Origin: a virus
Direction: 5' to 3' (one strand)
IMG/VR virus record: IMGVR_UViG_3300047562_000926
Location: 1 to 27,514 of that record
DNA length: 27,514 bases
The first letter of the stretch is position 1. Each line of letters opens with the position of its first letter. A program made the position numbers and the translations under genes. Below, in pieces: positions 7,449 to 14,183 of this stretch. Under the pieces are notes generated by a model. That model worked only from the letters and a program-made list of their open reading frames with translations, had not been told where the DNA came from and searched no databases.

Positions 7449-8148
7449 TAAATTTACTCACGAACATGTAAACCGTCTGTATAAAATGGCGCTTAAAAAT
7501 TTTGATGATGAATTTACATTTGTTTGTTTTACAGAAAATGGTAATAAATTAAATAATGATATAAAAGTTATACCATTAGATCTTTCATATGATTTAGAAA
7601 ATTGGTGGTGGAAATTATTATTATTTAAAAATCCATCAGAAGACGTAAATCTATTTTTTGATTTGGATGTTGTGATCCAAAATAACATTACACATTTAAA
7701 AGAATATGCTATAGAAAATAAGCTTTGTATGATAAAAGCTTATTGGAAACCTTACGAATTAAGTAGGTCGCATGCGTTATTTGATACAAATTTTAATTCA
7801 TCCATATTAGCCTGGAAAGGTGATTTGAGTATAATTTGGAAATCTTTTTTAGAAGATCCAGAATATTTTATGTCAAAATACAATGGCATAGATTCTTTTA
7901 TTGATTACCATCATAATGAAAAAATACATTTTTTTAAAAAAGGCATTGCATATTCCAGATTATACGGTATAGATGAAAATAATTATTGGCGAAATGTTAA
8001 TGGTACAATTCAACCCAAATATTTTTTTGAACCCAATTATAGTGTGTGTATATTCAACGGCTGGAGAAGAAAAACAGATATAGATAATGGGAATAAATAT
8101 TTCCTAGACAATGAAGGGTATAAAGGCTTTGAGCACTATTGGAATTGA
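7420..8148 (+). CDS. GT-A-fold glycosyltransferase
   Basis: A 242-residue protein started at the ATG at 7420, because MIISCVKWGDKFTHEHVNRL is the usual N-terminal strand and helix of this class; an upstream TTG would add six residues. The donor- and metal-binding DxD motif is LFFDLDVV (DLD at 81-83), preceded by WWWKLLLFK. FNSSILAWKGD is the usual central strand, and the tail has FFEPNYSVCIFNGW. It belongs broadly to small nucleotide-sugar transferases like GT8 relatives of T4-like phages. It overlaps the carbamoyltransferase stop by 29 bases and the next gene by 38 bases, so translation is probably coupled. It is AT-rich. Donor and acceptor are unknown. Confidence 0.75.
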   Translation: MIISCVKWGDKFTHEHVNRLYKMALKNFDDEFTFVCFTENGNKLNNDIKVIPLDLSYDLENWWWKLLLFKNPSEDVNLFFDLDVVIQNNITHLKEYAIENKLCMIKAYWKPYELSRSHALFDTNFNSSILAWKGDLSIIWKSFLEDPEYFMSKYNGIDSFIDYHHNEKIHFFKKGIAYSRLYGIDENNYWRNVNGTIQPKYFFEPNYSVCIFNGWRRKTDIDNGNKYFLDNEGYKGFEHYWN

Positions 8149-8851
8149 TTATCCATATTGGAAAGTTTTATGGGACGCTAAAAATGATGGTTATGATACA
8201 AGATATGTATTAGATGCTTTATCGCCGAATCAAATAGAATCAAAAACATGGTTAGTAAATATCCTTTCACTTTTGAATCTTGATAATGAATTAAAAGTAC
8301 AACTATATGGTGGTTGGCTTGGATTCCCATTAATTGATTTATTATCTGAACATTTTGATATTAAGTATTTACAAAATATCGAATTAGACGAAAAGGCATT
8401 AATAATATATAGAAAATTTACAGAATATAAAAATCTAGACAGCTTAGTTTATGATTTAAAACTTATTGATGTCAGAGAAGAAGATAGTGATTATACACCT
8501 GATTCTGGAAAAGAAAAAAAATGGAAAAAGATATGTAAATGTGTAACTAAAGATAATTATGTAAAATTTCAATTAAAAGAATTACCACTTATAAACTTGG
8601 TTATAAACACATCCGGCGAACACATGCCAGATTTACCAGAATTAATTAAAAATAAAACATATCAAAAACAATGTTTATTTGTTGTGCAAAGTAATAATAT
8701 GTTTCATATTCCAGATCATATAAATTGTGTTAATTCTGAAAAAGAACTCTTGGAAAAATGTAAATTTGAAAACGTACATTATTCTGGTACAATGAAGATG
8801 CCAAATGATTATGAAAGATACATGGTAATAGGCGATTATGCAAAAAAGTAA
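8111..8851 (+). CDS. Class I methyltransferase-like protein
   Basis: A 246-residue frame. KVQLYGGWLGFPLIDLL (62-78) followed by LQNIELDEKALIIY (87-100) fits strand 1, the glycine-rich SAM loop and the acidic end of strand 2 (E91) of a class I methyltransferase. The later NTSGEHMPDLPELI resembles a segment I know in phage methyltransferase-like proteins. The start is uncertain: the ATG at 8111 overlaps the preceding gene by 38 bases, and a TTG at 8129 would begin just before STIGIDYPYWKV, where homology probably starts. The stop overlaps the next gene by 14 bases. O-methylation of a sugar would fit the neighbours, but the acceptor is not shown. Confidence 0.55.
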   Translation: MKGIKALSTIGIDYPYWKVLWDAKNDGYDTRYVLDALSPNQIESKTWLVNILSLLNLDNELKVQLYGGWLGFPLIDLLSEHFDIKYLQNIELDEKALIIYRKFTEYKNLDSLVYDLKLIDVREEDSDYTPDSGKEKKWKKICKCVTKDNYVKFQLKELPLINLVINTSGEHMPDLPELIKNKTYQKQCLFVVQSNNMFHIPDHINCVNSEKELLEKCKFENVHYSGTMKMPNDYERYMVIGDYAKK

Positions 8852-9692
8852 AGTAATTTACAGTTTATACATCGACATTTCAGAAGACGAATTAGACTAC
8901 CAACCACCACACTGGAATAGCACAGTACCTAAGAACGAATATGCCAAGTCGCAGTTTAAAGAGTACTATGACTGGCTTAAGCGCATGCACATTCAATACG
9001 CAGAGAAGTGCGGTGTAGAATATAAGCTGTTTGAATACGATCAGGATTATATTGACTATAAGAACTGGTTCAATGAGAAGTATCCACAGATCGTATCATA
9101 TAACATAGTGAACTTTTACAAGATACACTTACTTTATAAACTCGCTGAAGAGTATGATGAGATAGCTTACTTAGACTTTGATGTTGTGCCGGTGTCAAAC
9201 AATAACCTGTTTGAACATCATGATCTGAATGAAGGTATACACATTATGTATAGTGGAGACGTTGGAACTCCAGGACCTTCACATAGTAACAGATCACCTA
9301 CGGCAAAGTATTGGAATGCTCGAGCAATGTTTATGTATGATGAGTTGCCTAGCCATCACGGTGTGTTTAATACAGGTATTATTATAACAAATAAGAAGCA
9401 TCTAGAACAATTACAGTACTATGAAAACTTTGATGATGTCTTAAGATTAATGGATGAGATAAAGAAAGATGAAACGTTTGATGACAATACTAGAAGAATG
9501 TTTGGCTATGACAACGAAACGATATGGGCATATAAGACGGTGAAGAATAACGTTAAAGTTGTAAACCTCCATGAGTCATGGCATCACTTCATGGACAAAT
9601 GGAACTATATTCCAAGAGATACAAACTTAGTTCATACTATCAACAAGAACTTTGACTATGTAAAGAGCTGGTATGAGAAGACTCATCTTTAG
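8838..9692 (+). CDS. GT-A-fold glycosyltransferase, copy 1
   Basis: A 284-residue protein. The DxD motif is IAYLDFDVVP (DFD at 113-115), preceded by NFYKIHLLYKLAEEYDE and followed by HHGVFNTGIIITNKKHLEQ, the usual acceptor-side strand. The C-terminus contains LHESWHHFMDKWNYIPRDTN and ends FDYVKSWYEKTHL. It is a paralogue of the next gene (shared YDE, Y-DFDV-P, NTG and W-F/Y-I landmarks). Base composition changes at its start: about 35% G+C in a counted line, versus 17% in the gene before. It overlaps both neighbours (14 and 20 bases). The likely role is transfer of a nucleotide-activated sugar in the cytoplasm of the infected cell. Confidence 0.78.
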   Translation: MQKSKVIYSLYIDISEDELDYQPPHWNSTVPKNEYAKSQFKEYYDWLKRMHIQYAEKCGVEYKLFEYDQDYIDYKNWFNEKYPQIVSYNIVNFYKIHLLYKLAEEYDEIAYLDFDVVPVSNNNLFEHHDLNEGIHIMYSGDVGTPGPSHSNRSPTAKYWNARAMFMYDELPSHHGVFNTGIIITNKKHLEQLQYYENFDDVLRLMDEIKKDETFDDNTRRMFGYDNETIWAYKTVKNNVKVVNLHESWHHFMDKWNYIPRDTNLVHTINKNFDYVKSWYEKTHL

Positions 9693-10431
9693 CATTTACA
9701 CTGATAACCTTGATCCTCACTCATCTGCATCTGATTATAAGAAGGAGCAGTTTAGAATATATCGAGACAGGATAATTGAAGTTCAGAGAGGATATGCGTT
9801 TCTATGTAATGCAGACTATGCTCTACAAACAACTGAGATCTCAGACTATAACCTATTGCAGTTTGAAAAGCTTGTACTATTTCAAAAGGCAATTCAACAA
9901 TATGATGAGGTGCTTTATATAGATTTTGATGTGCTTCCTATAACTAAGACTAACTTCTTTAAAAAGTTTGATTTAAACAATATATGCGCATATAGTTTTG
10001 ACAGAAAACTTACAAAAGGTCAACTGATCGATAACCTAATTGATCCTATGAATGTATACGCTAAGACATGTTGCAAGAATGCTATGTTGCTTATCGATGA
10101 CATCGTTGGATCTAATGAGCTTATTAATACTGGAGTCTTAGCTGGGAATAAAAAGTCAATTGAAAGACTAGACTTTATTAGCAATCTAGAAGATATGCAT
10201 AAGATATATCAGCAAGCAAAAGAAGATAACGTATATCCAGAAAACATCACTGAAAACTGGTTTCCAAACAACGAAGCGTTTATATCGTATCTCATTGAGA
10301 AAAACAAAGTGCCTTTTACCAACATAGGCATTCAGTGGAACTTTATCTTAGATAAGTTTTGTCCTAAGCCTACGGCTGGGTGTCACTTTCTTCATCACGT
10401 AAACAAAGAATTTGAGTTAAGCTTTCAATGA
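9673..10431 (+). CDS. GT-A-fold glycosyltransferase, copy 2
   Basis: A 252-residue paralogue of the preceding gene. DxD motif VLYIDFDVLP (DFD at 84-86), NELINTGVLAGNKKS as the NTG strand, then IGIQWNFILDKFC and the C-terminus HFLHHVNKEFELSFQ. That C-terminus is repeated almost exactly in the remnant at 12191. The start ATG at 9673 lies 20 bases inside the previous gene, and the stop overlaps the short carbamoyltransferase gene by four bases. Compared with copy 1 it lacks the insertion around residues 15-35 and part of the middle. Donor and acceptor are unknown; two consecutive paralogues suggest two successive sugar additions or diverged acceptors. Confidence 0.78.
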   Translation: MRRLIFSIYTDNLDPHSSASDYKKEQFRIYRDRIIEVQRGYAFLCNADYALQTTEISDYNLLQFEKLVLFQKAIQQYDEVLYIDFDVLPITKTNFFKKFDLNNICAYSFDRKLTKGQLIDNLIDPMNVYAKTCCKNAMLLIDDIVGSNELINTGVLAGNKKSIERLDFISNLEDMHKIYQQAKEDNVYPENITENWFPNNEAFISYLIEKNKVPFTNIGIQWNFILDKFCPKPTAGCHFLHHVNKEFELSFQ

Positions 10432-11279
10432 ATATCTGGGGAATGTCAGGTAAAGGGCATGATGCATCAATTGTTGTTTTTAAAAACAGTAAGGTTGTTT
10501 TTGAAAACTATACTCGTGACAGAGAGCATGACATACTCATCATAAATCAAATAAAAGAAGCCTATGATGAACCAGACTTAGTTGTGTGGTATGAGAATCC
10601 GTGGAAGAAGATGTTCCGTCAATGGTGGGATGGCCATAAGAACTTTTACTCTGAAAACAACATAAAAAGATATCTAAGATCAAAAGGTATAACGTGTCGA
10701 TACCACCATCTCGATCATCACAGAAGCCACTCGGGACATCAATATGATAGCCCCTATGGTAACCCCTTAGTCATAGTTGCAGACTCAATTGGTGATATTG
10801 ATTGCACTTCAGTCTGGTTAAAGAATAAGAAGCTCGCTTCAATCAACTATCCTCATAGCATAGGACTATTCTACAGCTCAATGGTAAAAGCTACAGGTAT
10901 GATTCCCAATCAGGATGAAGCTGAGTTCGAGAAGATATCAAAACAATATGAAATAGATTATGATTTTAAAGCCTATATAAAAGATAGGTTTATTGTAGAT
11001 CACATATGGGCTCCACTATTTAAAACAAATTTGCACAAAGGCACAAAGCTGAACGTATCACCAGAAATACTAGCACCAGTTACTCAAAGTATATTTGAAG
11101 ACATGATAGAAAAGATCTATTATCATTGGACTTCTAGGGTTAAGTGCGATGGAGTTGTATTTGCTGGAGGTTGTGCTTTTAATAAATCAATAAGAGATAA
11201 GATTAACGTGTGGGTTCCAAAAAATCCTGGTGACGGAGGATCTGCTCGATCATGCGTATGGAGTTATTTAAATGCTTAA
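10428..11279 (+). CDS. Short carbamoyltransferase, Kae1-like domain only
   Basis: A 283-residue relative of the NodU/CmcH carbamoyltransferases that ends after the first domain. Seen: MNIWGMSGKGHDASIVV at the N-terminus (family start with GHDAS), HHLDHHRSHSGH (93-104, HH-SH metal and substrate motif), YPHSIGLFYSSMVKATGM (141-158), VFAGGCAFNKS (244-254) and VPKNPGDGGSA (263-273). Nothing corresponds to the YrdC-like C-terminal domain (no GNRALGNRS, no LNTSFN), and the stop follows PGDGGSA closely, so this is a compact form and not a frame break. In known full-length enzymes the YrdC-like domain makes the carbamoyl-adenylate; here that step could come from the enzyme at 5997 or the host. It overlaps both neighbours (4 and 8 bases). 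Confidence 0.78.
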   Translation: MNIWGMSGKGHDASIVVFKNSKVVFENYTRDREHDILIINQIKEAYDEPDLVVWYENPWKKMFRQWWDGHKNFYSENNIKRYLRSKGITCRYHHLDHHRSHSGHQYDSPYGNPLVIVADSIGDIDCTSVWLKNKKLASINYPHSIGLFYSSMVKATGMIPNQDEAEFEKISKQYEIDYDFKAYIKDRFIVDHIWAPLFKTNLHKGTKLNVSPEILAPVTQSIFEDMIEKIYYHWTSRVKCDGVVFAGGCAFNKSIRDKINVWVPKNPGDGGSARSCVWSYLNA

Positions 11280-11991
11280 AGTTTTAGCTGCTGGTTGTAG
11301 TCACACTGATAAAAATTTTAGATCGGTTTGGTATCCAGATCTAGACACATCATGGAAAAAATGGCCAGAAGTTTTTTCAGATAAACTTGGAGCTGAGTGC
11401 ACCAACGTTGGAAGATCTGGTTATGGTAATAATAGAATATTTAAGTCTTGCATGCTTGAGCTAGCAAAAAACAAATATGATATAGTAGTGATATTATGGT
11501 CAGACTCTACAAGAATAGACATATATGATTCATATACGTTTTTTCCGTGCACCAATCCTAATTCAAGACCACCTAATAATAGTTCTGCAAAAAATAATTT
11601 AATGGATGAATGGATAAGAGAAGGCGTTGATCATAAGTATTATGACTTAGTAGCCGGCATAAAAATGACTATTGATAATATGTTCATTATTCAAGAATAT
11701 TGTAAAGCACAAGGTATAAAACTAATTCAAATGATGTACAGCGGAGATTTTGCGCCTCAAGATAAGACAACAAAATATCACATGAGTTTAATGACTATGG
11801 AATACGATCTAAGAAAACAATTAGATAAAAGTTGTTGGGGCTATCCGTTTAATAAAATAAACGCAAAATCAATTGTATACGATGAGCTAGGAGCAGATTA
11901 TTCTATTTCTGTTTTAGATAAACACTTTAGCGAACAAGGGCATTGGATACTAGGGAACTATTTCTATGAAACATATAATAAGTTATATTGA
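11272..11991 (+). CDS. SGNH/GDSL hydrolase-like protein
   Basis: A 239-residue protein with SGNH-fold landmarks: VLAAGCSHTD (4-13), with S10 as candidate nucleophile; NVGRSGYGNNRI (45-56), with the Gly and Asn of blocks II/III; VVILWSDSTRID; and DKHFSEQGHWILG (216-228), whose D216 and H218 fit the catalytic Asp-His pair. Family members are esterases, acetyl-hydrolases or acyl-transferring enzymes that add or remove acetyl groups on glycans. As the last intact enzyme of the rightward operon it could trim or O-acylate the glycan. It starts 8 bases inside the short carbamoyltransferase gene. Composition is moderately AT-rich. Confidence 0.68.
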   Translation: MLKVLAAGCSHTDKNFRSVWYPDLDTSWKKWPEVFSDKLGAECTNVGRSGYGNNRIFKSCMLELAKNKYDIVVILWSDSTRIDIYDSYTFFPCTNPNSRPPNNSSAKNNLMDEWIREGVDHKYYDLVAGIKMTIDNMFIIQEYCKAQGIKLIQMMYSGDFAPQDKTTKYHMSLMTMEYDLRKQLDKSCWGYPFNKINAKSIVYDELGADYSISVLDKHFSEQGHWILGNYFYETYNKLY

Positions 11992-12082
11992 GCTCACTTG
12001 GTGGAAGATTAAATTATTTTTTATAAAGCCAAAAAAAGAAGACGGAAACTTCATCTATGAAGACGAGGATCATTTGCGTTAG
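11966..12082 (+). CDS. Small 38-residue protein, unknown function
   Basis: The frame from the ATG at 11966 to the TAG at 12080-12082 encodes MKHIISYIELTWWKIKLFFI then KPKKEDGNFIYEDEDHLR. The first half is hydrophobic and Trp/Phe-rich, and the second half charged and acidic, as in small membrane-associated phage proteins. It overlaps the end of the SGNH gene by 26 bases; a weak AGGGA lies at 11953-11957. The FIYEDE ending reminds me of short uncharacterised proteins of marine T4-like phages, but I cannot confirm this. It could also be chance. Confidence 0.45.
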   Translation: MKHIISYIELTWWKIKLFFIKPKKEDGNFIYEDEDHLR

Positions 12083-12152
12083 AGTTGGCGACTTATATGA
12101 TGAGTGGTGGGTAGATAATCTGCGACACATGAATCGATCAGTATCTCTATGA
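12057..12152 (+). pseudogene. Glycosyltransferase N-terminal remnant
   Basis: A 31-codon frame opening MKTRIICVRVGDLYDEWWVD and NLRHM before diverging into a short tail and stopping at 12150-12152. The opening has the first beta strand and helix of phage GT-A transferases (compare IISCVKWGDKFTHEHVNRL at 7423 on). No more of the gene follows: a terminator hairpin comes within eight bases. It overlaps the 38-residue frame by 26 bases, the way genes overlap throughout the island. It is read as the truncated start of a deleted glycosyltransferase gene. Confidence 0.55.
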
Positions 12153-12159
12153 AATAAAA

Positions 12160-12185
12160 AACCCCTCAGTTTTCACCGAGGGGTT
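12160..12185 (-). terminator. Rho-independent terminator, leftward
   Basis: AACCCCTC (12160-12167) pairs with GAGGGGTT (12178-12185) across a 10-base loop. On the minus strand the stem is followed by TTTT, A, TTT; on the plus strand no T run follows. It should stop leftward transcripts from the baseplate genes before they run antisense through the island; weaker action on the rightward operon is possible. Confidence 0.85.
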
Positions 12186-12190
12186 CTGCT

Positions 12191-12247
12191 CATTTTATTC
12201 ATCACGTTAATAAAGAATTTGAACTGAGTTTTACAAATGTGGTATGA
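12191..12247 (+). pseudogene. Glycosyltransferase C-terminal remnant
   Basis: The plus strand from 12191 encodes HFIHHVNKEFELSF then TNVV and stop. The first 14 residues match the C-terminus of the glycosyltransferase at 9673-10431 (HFLHHVNKEFELSF) at 13 of 14 positions, with 34 of 42 bases identical and almost all differences synonymous. In the next frame the following bases read MWYELYKKRQ, recalling WYEK at the end of the paralogue at 8838-9692, so a frameshift may also have occurred. No start or body of a gene precedes it, only the terminator. It is a relic of a third family member. Confidence 0.75.
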
Positions 12248-12273
12248 GCTTTATAAGAAAAGACAATTATCTA

Positions 12274-12777
12274 TTATTTTTCAATTTCATTAGACATATT
12301 TTCAGCTATTTCCAGGCCAATCCGTACTGCTTCTACAATAGTAGTAGCTTTTCTAAGCTCCATTTTCTTTTGTTTATCTTTACATTGCTTAACAATATCA
12401 AGTTCAAATAATTGAAGTTTAATTAGGAAAAGATCTTCTTTATCAGTTTTGGCATTAACAGTATCAAATAATTTTTCGATTAATACTTTATACACTCCGC
12501 TCTCGTGGGTATTGATATCATAAAGTAGACCGTCTTGCTTTGCATACGCTAACACGCGCTTCTTATACTCTTCCTGCGTTGCACGAATGTACTTGTATGT
12601 GTTTTCGTGAAGAGTGTCGATGTCGATATGTGTCAAAATCTCTTCCCACGCAGCATCGCCTTCGACTGCTTCATGATATGTCGCTACGAGGTTTTCTTCT
12701 GGGTCTTCCCAAGTGACTTCAACGGTTGTTCTCTCGTTGTTAGAGAATCTTGCTGTGATGAATTTCAAGCCGTTCAT
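12274..12777 (-). CDS. Conserved phage protein, unknown function
   Basis: A 167-residue protein starting at the ATG at 12775-12777, which overlaps the stop of the preceding gene (ATGA). Its N-terminal part has a short beta pattern (LKFITARFSNNERTTVEVTW), followed by an acidic, helix-rich body and a Lys/Glu-rich C-terminus with likely amphipathic helices (LFLIKLQLFELDIVKQCKDK). No enzymatic motif was recognised. It is the last gene of the leftward late unit before the terminator at 12160-12185, so a virion or assembly role is plausible but not shown. Confidence 0.6.
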   Translation of the reverse strand: MNGLKFITARFSNNERTTVEVTWEDPEENLVATYHEAVEGDAAWEEILTHIDIDTLHENTYKYIRATQEEYKKRVLAYAKQDGLLYDINTHESGVYKVLIEKLFDTVNAKTDKEDLFLIKLQLFELDIVKQCKDKQKKMELRKATTIVEAVRIGLEIAENMSNEIEK

Positions 12778-13709
12778 GCTGATTTTCCTATCTTCAGGTA
12801 ATAAGTGTTGATTGTTTGTGCAGTGCCGTTTGGAAACTCTTGGGCGCGATAGTCATCTGCATTGACAAAACGCGTCTGATAGTTGCCAGAACCATCAAGT
12901 TTTGTATCAGTCATACCAGAGCCTCGGTTGTTTCCAGTGGTGTAACTGTAACGAATCTTATAGTTAGTTCTGTTTGCTGCGGCATATCTCACGTAGTTCT
13001 GCAGCATCGTGTTAAAGTCACTCTCGGTATACGTCTGCAAATGGTTGTCACTTGTTCTCAACGATAGAGGTGAAGTAAACGAAGATGCGGATCCGTCTAT
13101 TGAGAACAAGTAAAAATTAGTGATAGTTGTAGGTTGATCTAGTGTCTCTGGAATAGATCCAGCAGTATATGCGGCCGTGTCTGCACGGGTGTCAGAGAAT
13201 ACAGCTGTTCCACTTGTAAGAGTATTGCCACTCAGTGACGTAGCCGTATAGATTTGATACGTACCACCTTGTGCAGTAGTTGTCGAACTAGACACTAAGT
13301 TATCAATTGCAGGTTCGATGATAGTGTTGTAGAAGTCTTCTTCTGTCATCACCTGTAGACCAGATCCTGTCCAGTACAGAGGTAAAGTTTTACCTGTTGC
13401 CGGCGTTGGAGCTGACACAGAAGCTACTGTCTCATTGATCTTACTATGATTGACCGTGACTGTAGAGGGTTCAGCCGTCTCACCTTCAGTCGGATATCTA
13501 GTAGTAAATGTACGATAGGCTCCAGCTTGAGTTCTAGTGTCACTCAACGTACCTAGACTACCACCAGAAGACACGACGCTCAAAGTCACAGACGGATTCA
13601 AGCTATATTGATAAGATACTTGAGCGATGATCTGATTGAGTTGCGATGAAGTCATCTCCTTCATCGATCCGCTGGCTGTATCCCAATACATTGGTCGTCT
13701 TACAGCCAT
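12774..13709 (-). CDS. Virion structural protein with three internal repeats
   Basis: A 311-residue Ser/Thr/Gly-rich protein starting at the ATG at 13707-13709 with an AGGGAG site upstream. It is built from three similar modules: MYWDTASGSMKEMTSSQLNQ, then LYWTGSGLQVMTEEDFYNTI, then a third with LSLRTSDNHLQTYTESDFNT; each goes on to a helix (IIAQVSYQY, IEPAIDNLV, MLQNYVRYA) and an aromatic beta stretch (YRTFTTRY, YQIYTATS, YKIRYSYTT). The repeated design suggests a fibre or baseplate appendage. Such proteins occur beside the giant DUF4815-type protein in marine T4-like phages. The exact role is unknown. Confidence 0.65.
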   Translation of the reverse strand: MAVRRPMYWDTASGSMKEMTSSQLNQIIAQVSYQYSLNPSVTLSVVSSGGSLGTLSDTRTQAGAYRTFTTRYPTEGETAEPSTVTVNHSKINETVASVSAPTPATGKTLPLYWTGSGLQVMTEEDFYNTIIEPAIDNLVSSSTTTAQGGTYQIYTATSLSGNTLTSGTAVFSDTRADTAAYTAGSIPETLDQPTTITNFYLFSIDGSASSFTSPLSLRTSDNHLQTYTESDFNTMLQNYVRYAAANRTNYKIRYSYTTGNNRGSGMTDTKLDGSGNYQTRFVNADDYRAQEFPNGTAQTINTYYLKIGKSA

Positions 13710-13712
13710 GAC

Positions 13713-14183
13713 TTAACTCCCTGGACTATATAGCGTCTTTACTGGAGATCCTGCTGAGTCATAGATTATGAGAGATACAGAAGAACTGAATAAGCTCGAC
13801 GTTATTGTATTTGGTGCAAGACTAAACTGCCCTGCCGCTGAGTCAAATAAGATACCGCCTGCACTATCGCTAGCAAAGTATCCTTTAACGGTAGCCGAGT
13901 CTGCAGCACCTGAAAGTGATATAACACCGGTCAAAGAATTATAAGAGAGAGATAGACCAAGAGCAGCGTCGTTGTTAACCGATAATCCTCCTCTAGAGAT
14001 TGTTACAATCTCAGATGAATCATCGATATCAATAATCTGATCTCTTATCTCATTAATTGCTGCTACTAAATTTGTGGCAGTTGTTTCAAGTGTAACAATA
14101 TCTCCCAAGTTTGTTGAGATCGTGTTTGTCTTGGTAACAAGTGTGGATACTGGATCCGATAAATTAATTGTTGTTACTGCCAT
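13713..14183 (-). CDS. Small fibre- or appendage-like virion protein
   Basis: A 156-residue protein from the ATG at 14181-14183. It opens MAVTTINLSDPVSTLVTKTN, continues with a likely helical stretch ETTATNLVAAINEIRDQI, typical of the N-terminal anchoring part of phage fibres, and then has a Ser/Gly/Ala-rich beta region (GLSLSYNSLTGVISLSGA, GGILFDSAAGQFSLA). A late promoter at 14310-14317 lies inside the upstream gene, so it may also be expressed on its own. It starts within the last 20 bases of the coiled-coil gene. A structural role is inferred from composition and place. Confidence 0.6.
   Translation of the reverse strand: MAVTTINLSDPVSTLVTKTNTISTNLGDIVTLETTATNLVAAINEIRDQIIDIDDSSEIVTISRGGLSVNNDAALGLSLSYNSLTGVISLSGAADSATVKGYFASDSAGGILFDSAAGQFSLAPNTITSSLFSSSVSLIIYDSAGSPVKTLYSPGS

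Larger units (their letters stand above)
4036..8837. other. AT-rich cassette inside the island
   Basis: Counted 60-base lines give about 20% (5401), 18% (5581) and 17% (8401) G+C here, against 37% (3001), 35% (9001), 40% (10741) and 40% (25021) outside. The block begins with a run of nine A at the end of the aminotransferase gene and ends where the glycosyltransferase at 8838 starts. It holds two radical SAM genes (one split), a carbamoyltransferase, a glycosyltransferase and a methyltransferase-like gene. Composition suggests a separate origin; no insertion sequence or direct repeat was recognised at its ends. Confidence 0.6.
11992..12273. other. Junction between island and baseplate module
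   Basis: A 282-base stretch between the SGNH gene and the first leftward structural gene. It holds the end of the 38-residue frame, a glycosyltransferase N-terminal remnant, the leftward terminator and a C-terminal remnant. No inverted repeats, att-like duplications or transposase remains were seen. Confidence 0.7.

Noticed and set aside
4062-11279. DNA-base hypermodification system (aminotransferase, radical SAM, carbamoyltransferase)
   Set aside because: No thymidylate-synthase-like hydroxymethylase, base kinase or glycosylase partner is in the window; several DxD glycosyltransferases and late promoters favour a glycan role. Not excluded if such genes lie elsewhere.
12237-12293. Frame MWYELYKKRQ... 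of 18 residues
   Set aside because: More likely the frameshifted continuation of the glycosyltransferase remnant; it runs antisense into the end of the 12274 gene and has no ribosome site.
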